NCBI GenBank assembly: GCA_039931435.1 | Contig: JBDTRY010000203.1 | Coordinates: 1-7,118, forward strand | Source of the DNA: JBDTRY01 sp039931435 | Lineage (GTDB): Bacteria; Acidobacteriota; Thermoanaerobaculia; Gp7-AA8 | Length of the DNA: 7,118 bases | Direction: 5' to 3' | Shown: one piece after another, positions 5,597 to 7,118 of the stretch | How positions within the stretch are numbered: position 1 is the first letter of the stretch | Layout of the letters: the number at the start of each line of letters is the position of its first letter | The notes under the pieces: generated by a model | Seen by the model: the letters and a program-made list of their open reading frames with translations, nothing else | Told to the model about the DNA's origin: nothing | The model's database searches: none | Made by a program: the position numbers and the translations under genes

Positions 5597-6904
5597 ATGA
5601 CAATTCGAAAGTTTGCTATCGCCTCCATGCTGTTGCTGGCGGCAGGTTGCCGCGACGAACAGGTAAGTACAACCAGTGTAGAGACCACAACACCGCCACC
5701 TGCAACACAGTCTTCCGCGCCAGCGCCTGCGGTCAGTGTGCCCGTGGGTGGGCAGCCGATGACGATCGCGGAGATGGAGCGCCAGCGCTTCGACGAGAAC
5801 TGGCGCAAGCTGCAGTCATTCCGCAGTCAGGAGGCAGCGCGTGCCGCGCAGCCTGCGCAGCCCGCTCAGACGCAACCCGCGGCTAACATCACCTTCGCCA
5901 AAACCGGAAAGTTCAGCGAGACCATGGACACACTGAATCCGGCCACGATCGACTCGATGCCCGTCCAGGTTCCCATCAAGGGCGACGTACAGGGTCCGTC
6001 GGTGCTGAAAACACAGGTCCTTCTGGACCGCATCCGTTTCTCGCCCGGCATCCTCGACGGACGCTGGGGCAAGAACAGCGAGATCGCCGTCTACTGGTTT
6101 CAGCAGCAGAACGGGATCACGCCCACGGGAACGGTCGACGAGCAGACGTTTCGTGCTCTGGCCGGCGCCGCGGGAGGCAGCGCGGCCGCGCTGACGAGCC
6201 ACACCTTGACCGCCGATGACGTCAAGGGTCCCTTCGTCACGATTCCGGCAGACGTTTATGAAAAGGCCAAACTGGATTGCATGTGCTACGAGTCCCTCGG
6301 GGAAAAGCTTGCGGAGCAGTTCCACACCAGCGTGGACCTGTTGAAGCGGCTCAACCCCGGCGCGGATTTGAATTCGCTCCAGGCAGGCGCTTCCATCGAA
6401 GCCCCCAACGCCCGGGAGGAACTGACGACTGACCAGCCTGCAAATATCAAAGACATTGTCGTCTCCGTGGATGGAAACTATCTGCACGCGGTGGGCGACG
6501 ACGGTGGAATCATTTTTCACGCACCCACGACTGTGGGTTCGAAATACGATCCTTCACCGAACGAGACGACGAAGGTAACCGGCATCAGTTTCAATCCGGA
6601 TTTCCACTATCAGCCGACGCTCTTTCACGAGGTATCGGACACCGATCCGGAGGCCATGCTCAAGTCCGGTGCGAATTCGCCGGTCGGCGTGGTCTGGATG
6701 GCGTTGGCCAAACCCCACTTCGGAATCCATGGCACATCGGACCCGGAATCGATCGGCTACGCCTCGTCGCACGGATGTATTCGACTGTCGAACTGGGACG
6801 CGAACGATCTCGCGCACATGTTGAAGAACGGTACTGAAGTGAAGTTTACCGATACGCGGGTGGCGGCGACCGCGGATAGTTCCCAGGCGCAACCAGGAAA
6901 ATAA
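5597..6904 (+). CDS. L,D-transpeptidase lipoprotein (YkuD) with peptidoglycan-binding and LysM-like domains
   Basis: A 435-residue envelope enzyme predicted to form 3-3 peptidoglycan cross-links or attach proteins to peptidoglycan. It starts with a lipoprotein signal peptide (MTIRKF, then a hydrophobic stretch to LLLAAGC, lipidated Cys18; the -3 residue is Ala, a relaxed lipobox). A Thr/Pro/Ala/Gln-rich linker follows to about 120. A PG_binding_1 domain (about 127-188) contains GILDGRWGKNSEIAVYWFQ and GTVDEQTFRAL. A LysM-like segment (about 231-271) contains KLAEQFHTSVDLLKRLNPG. The YkuD catalytic domain (about 284-418) has VGVVWMAL, FGIHGT with His378, and SHGCIRLSNWD with His392, nucleophile Cys394 and Arg396. 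A CMC pair (Cys228, Cys230) just before the LysM-like part is unusual. This arrangement is the common ErfK/YbiS/YcfS/YnhG type. The gene is a single transcription unit ending at a strong terminator. Confidence 0.94.
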   Translation: MTIRKFAIASMLLLAAGCRDEQVSTTSVETTTPPPATQSSAPAPAVSVPVGGQPMTIAEMERQRFDENWRKLQSFRSQEAARAAQPAQPAQTQPAANITFAKTGKFSETMDTLNPATIDSMPVQVPIKGDVQGPSVLKTQVLLDRIRFSPGILDGRWGKNSEIAVYWFQQQNGITPTGTVDEQTFRALAGAAGGSAAALTSHTLTADDVKGPFVTIPADVYEKAKLDCMCYESLGEKLAEQFHTSVDLLKRLNPGADLNSLQAGASIEAPNAREELTTDQPANIKDIVVSVDGNYLHAVGDDGGIIFHAPTTVGSKYDPSPNETTKVTGISFNPDFHYQPTLFHEVSDTDPEAMLKSGANSPVGVVWMALAKPHFGIHGTSDPESIGYASSHGCIRLSNWDANDLAHMLKNGTEVKFTDTRVAATADSSQAQPGK

Positions 6905-6944
6905 AAAAGGGGTCTGCTCGACGTTTCTCACGAAACCCGGCGGG

Positions 6945-6984
6945 AGGAGTGGCCGAACAATCCAATGTTCGGCCACTCCTTTTT
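6945..6984 (+). terminator. Intrinsic terminator after the L,D-transpeptidase gene
   Basis: AGGAGTGGCCGAACA (6945-6959) and TGTTCGGCCACTCCT (6966-6980) form a perfect 15-bp stem with a six-base loop, followed directly by a T run to 6984. It lies 40 bases after the stop codon. A small GTTTC/GAAAC hairpin (6923-6936) precedes it. Confidence 0.93.
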
Positions 6985-7013
6985 GCTTGTAAGAAACTCA
7001 CCATGGAGCGCTT

Positions 7014-7114
7014 GTCATCCTGAGGGAGCGCAGCGACCGAAGGATCTCTTCAACGAGGAATTAGCTGGCAACCGGGAAGGTGGAAGAGATCCTTCGCTCG
7101 ACGCTCAGGATGAC
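7014..7114. repeat. REP-like dispersed palindromic repeat, well preserved copy
   Basis: The outer arms GTCATCCTGAG (7014-7024) and CTCAGGATGAC (7104-7114) are perfectly complementary, as are the inner arms CGAAGGATCTCTTC (7038-7051) and GAAGAGATCCTTCG (7083-7096). The middle (7052-7082) is unpaired. The left arm matches the element at 160-193, with scattered substitutions and one inserted base. It contains no gene and sits directly after the terminator, a typical place for such elements. No transposase is linked to it here. Confidence 0.85.
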
Positions 7115-7118
7115 AGCC

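Noticed and set aside
6150..6904. Toxin or colicin-like function for the peptidoglycan enzyme
   Set aside because: The domain order and the IHGT and SHGCIRL motifs are those of ordinary cell-wall L,D-transpeptidases; there is no immunity gene or secretion marker.

Overview
The window looks like an ordinary chromosomal stretch from a GC-rich, probably Gram-negative, free-living bacterium. The diderm guess rests on a lipoprotein-type L,D-transpeptidase with a YkuD domain. The dispersed palindromic intergenic repeats and the style of the transpeptidase and ThiF-like proteins remind me of Acidobacteriota or similar environmental lineages, but this placement is a low-confidence inference. Codon use and coding density look uniform. 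I see no integrase, transposase, phage gene, CRISPR array, rRNA or tRNA.

Layout. 1-350 has no convincing gene: a tandem array of ten 7-bp units (1-70), about 90 bases in which I see nothing, a REP-like dispersed repeat (160-253), and a possible promoter for the next gene. 351-1736 (+) encodes a complete MgtE magnesium transporter. 1737-2023 lies between convergent genes and holds a series of inverted repeats, plus a 42-codon reading frame that is more likely repeat-derived than a gene. From 5466 down to 2024 the minus strand carries a compact three-gene cluster, recN - thiF/moeB-like - tsaC/sua5-like, with a 4-base overlap at the first junction and directly abutting genes at the second. A good sigma70-type promoter precedes recN. 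After a short divergent intergenic region, 5597-6904 (+) encodes a lipoprotein L,D-transpeptidase. It is followed by a textbook intrinsic terminator (6945-6984) and a second, better preserved copy of the REP-like repeat (7014-7114).

Function. The genes are housekeeping ones: magnesium uptake, recombinational DNA repair (RecN), an E1-like adenylyltransferase for sulfur-carrier activation, threonylcarbamoyl-AMP synthesis for the t6A tRNA modification, and peptidoglycan cross-linking. RecN, the E1-like enzyme and TsaC appear to be translated from one mRNA without being an obvious pathway. The E1/TsaC pairing is worth a thought because another E1-like family (TcdA) acts on the t6A product, but this protein looks like ThiF/MoeB.

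I do not find a convincing undescribed system. The best leads are non-coding: a 20-bp hairpin that encodes the C-terminal tail of the TsaC-like protein, the nested inverted repeats beside it, and a direct repeat overlapping the recN promoter.
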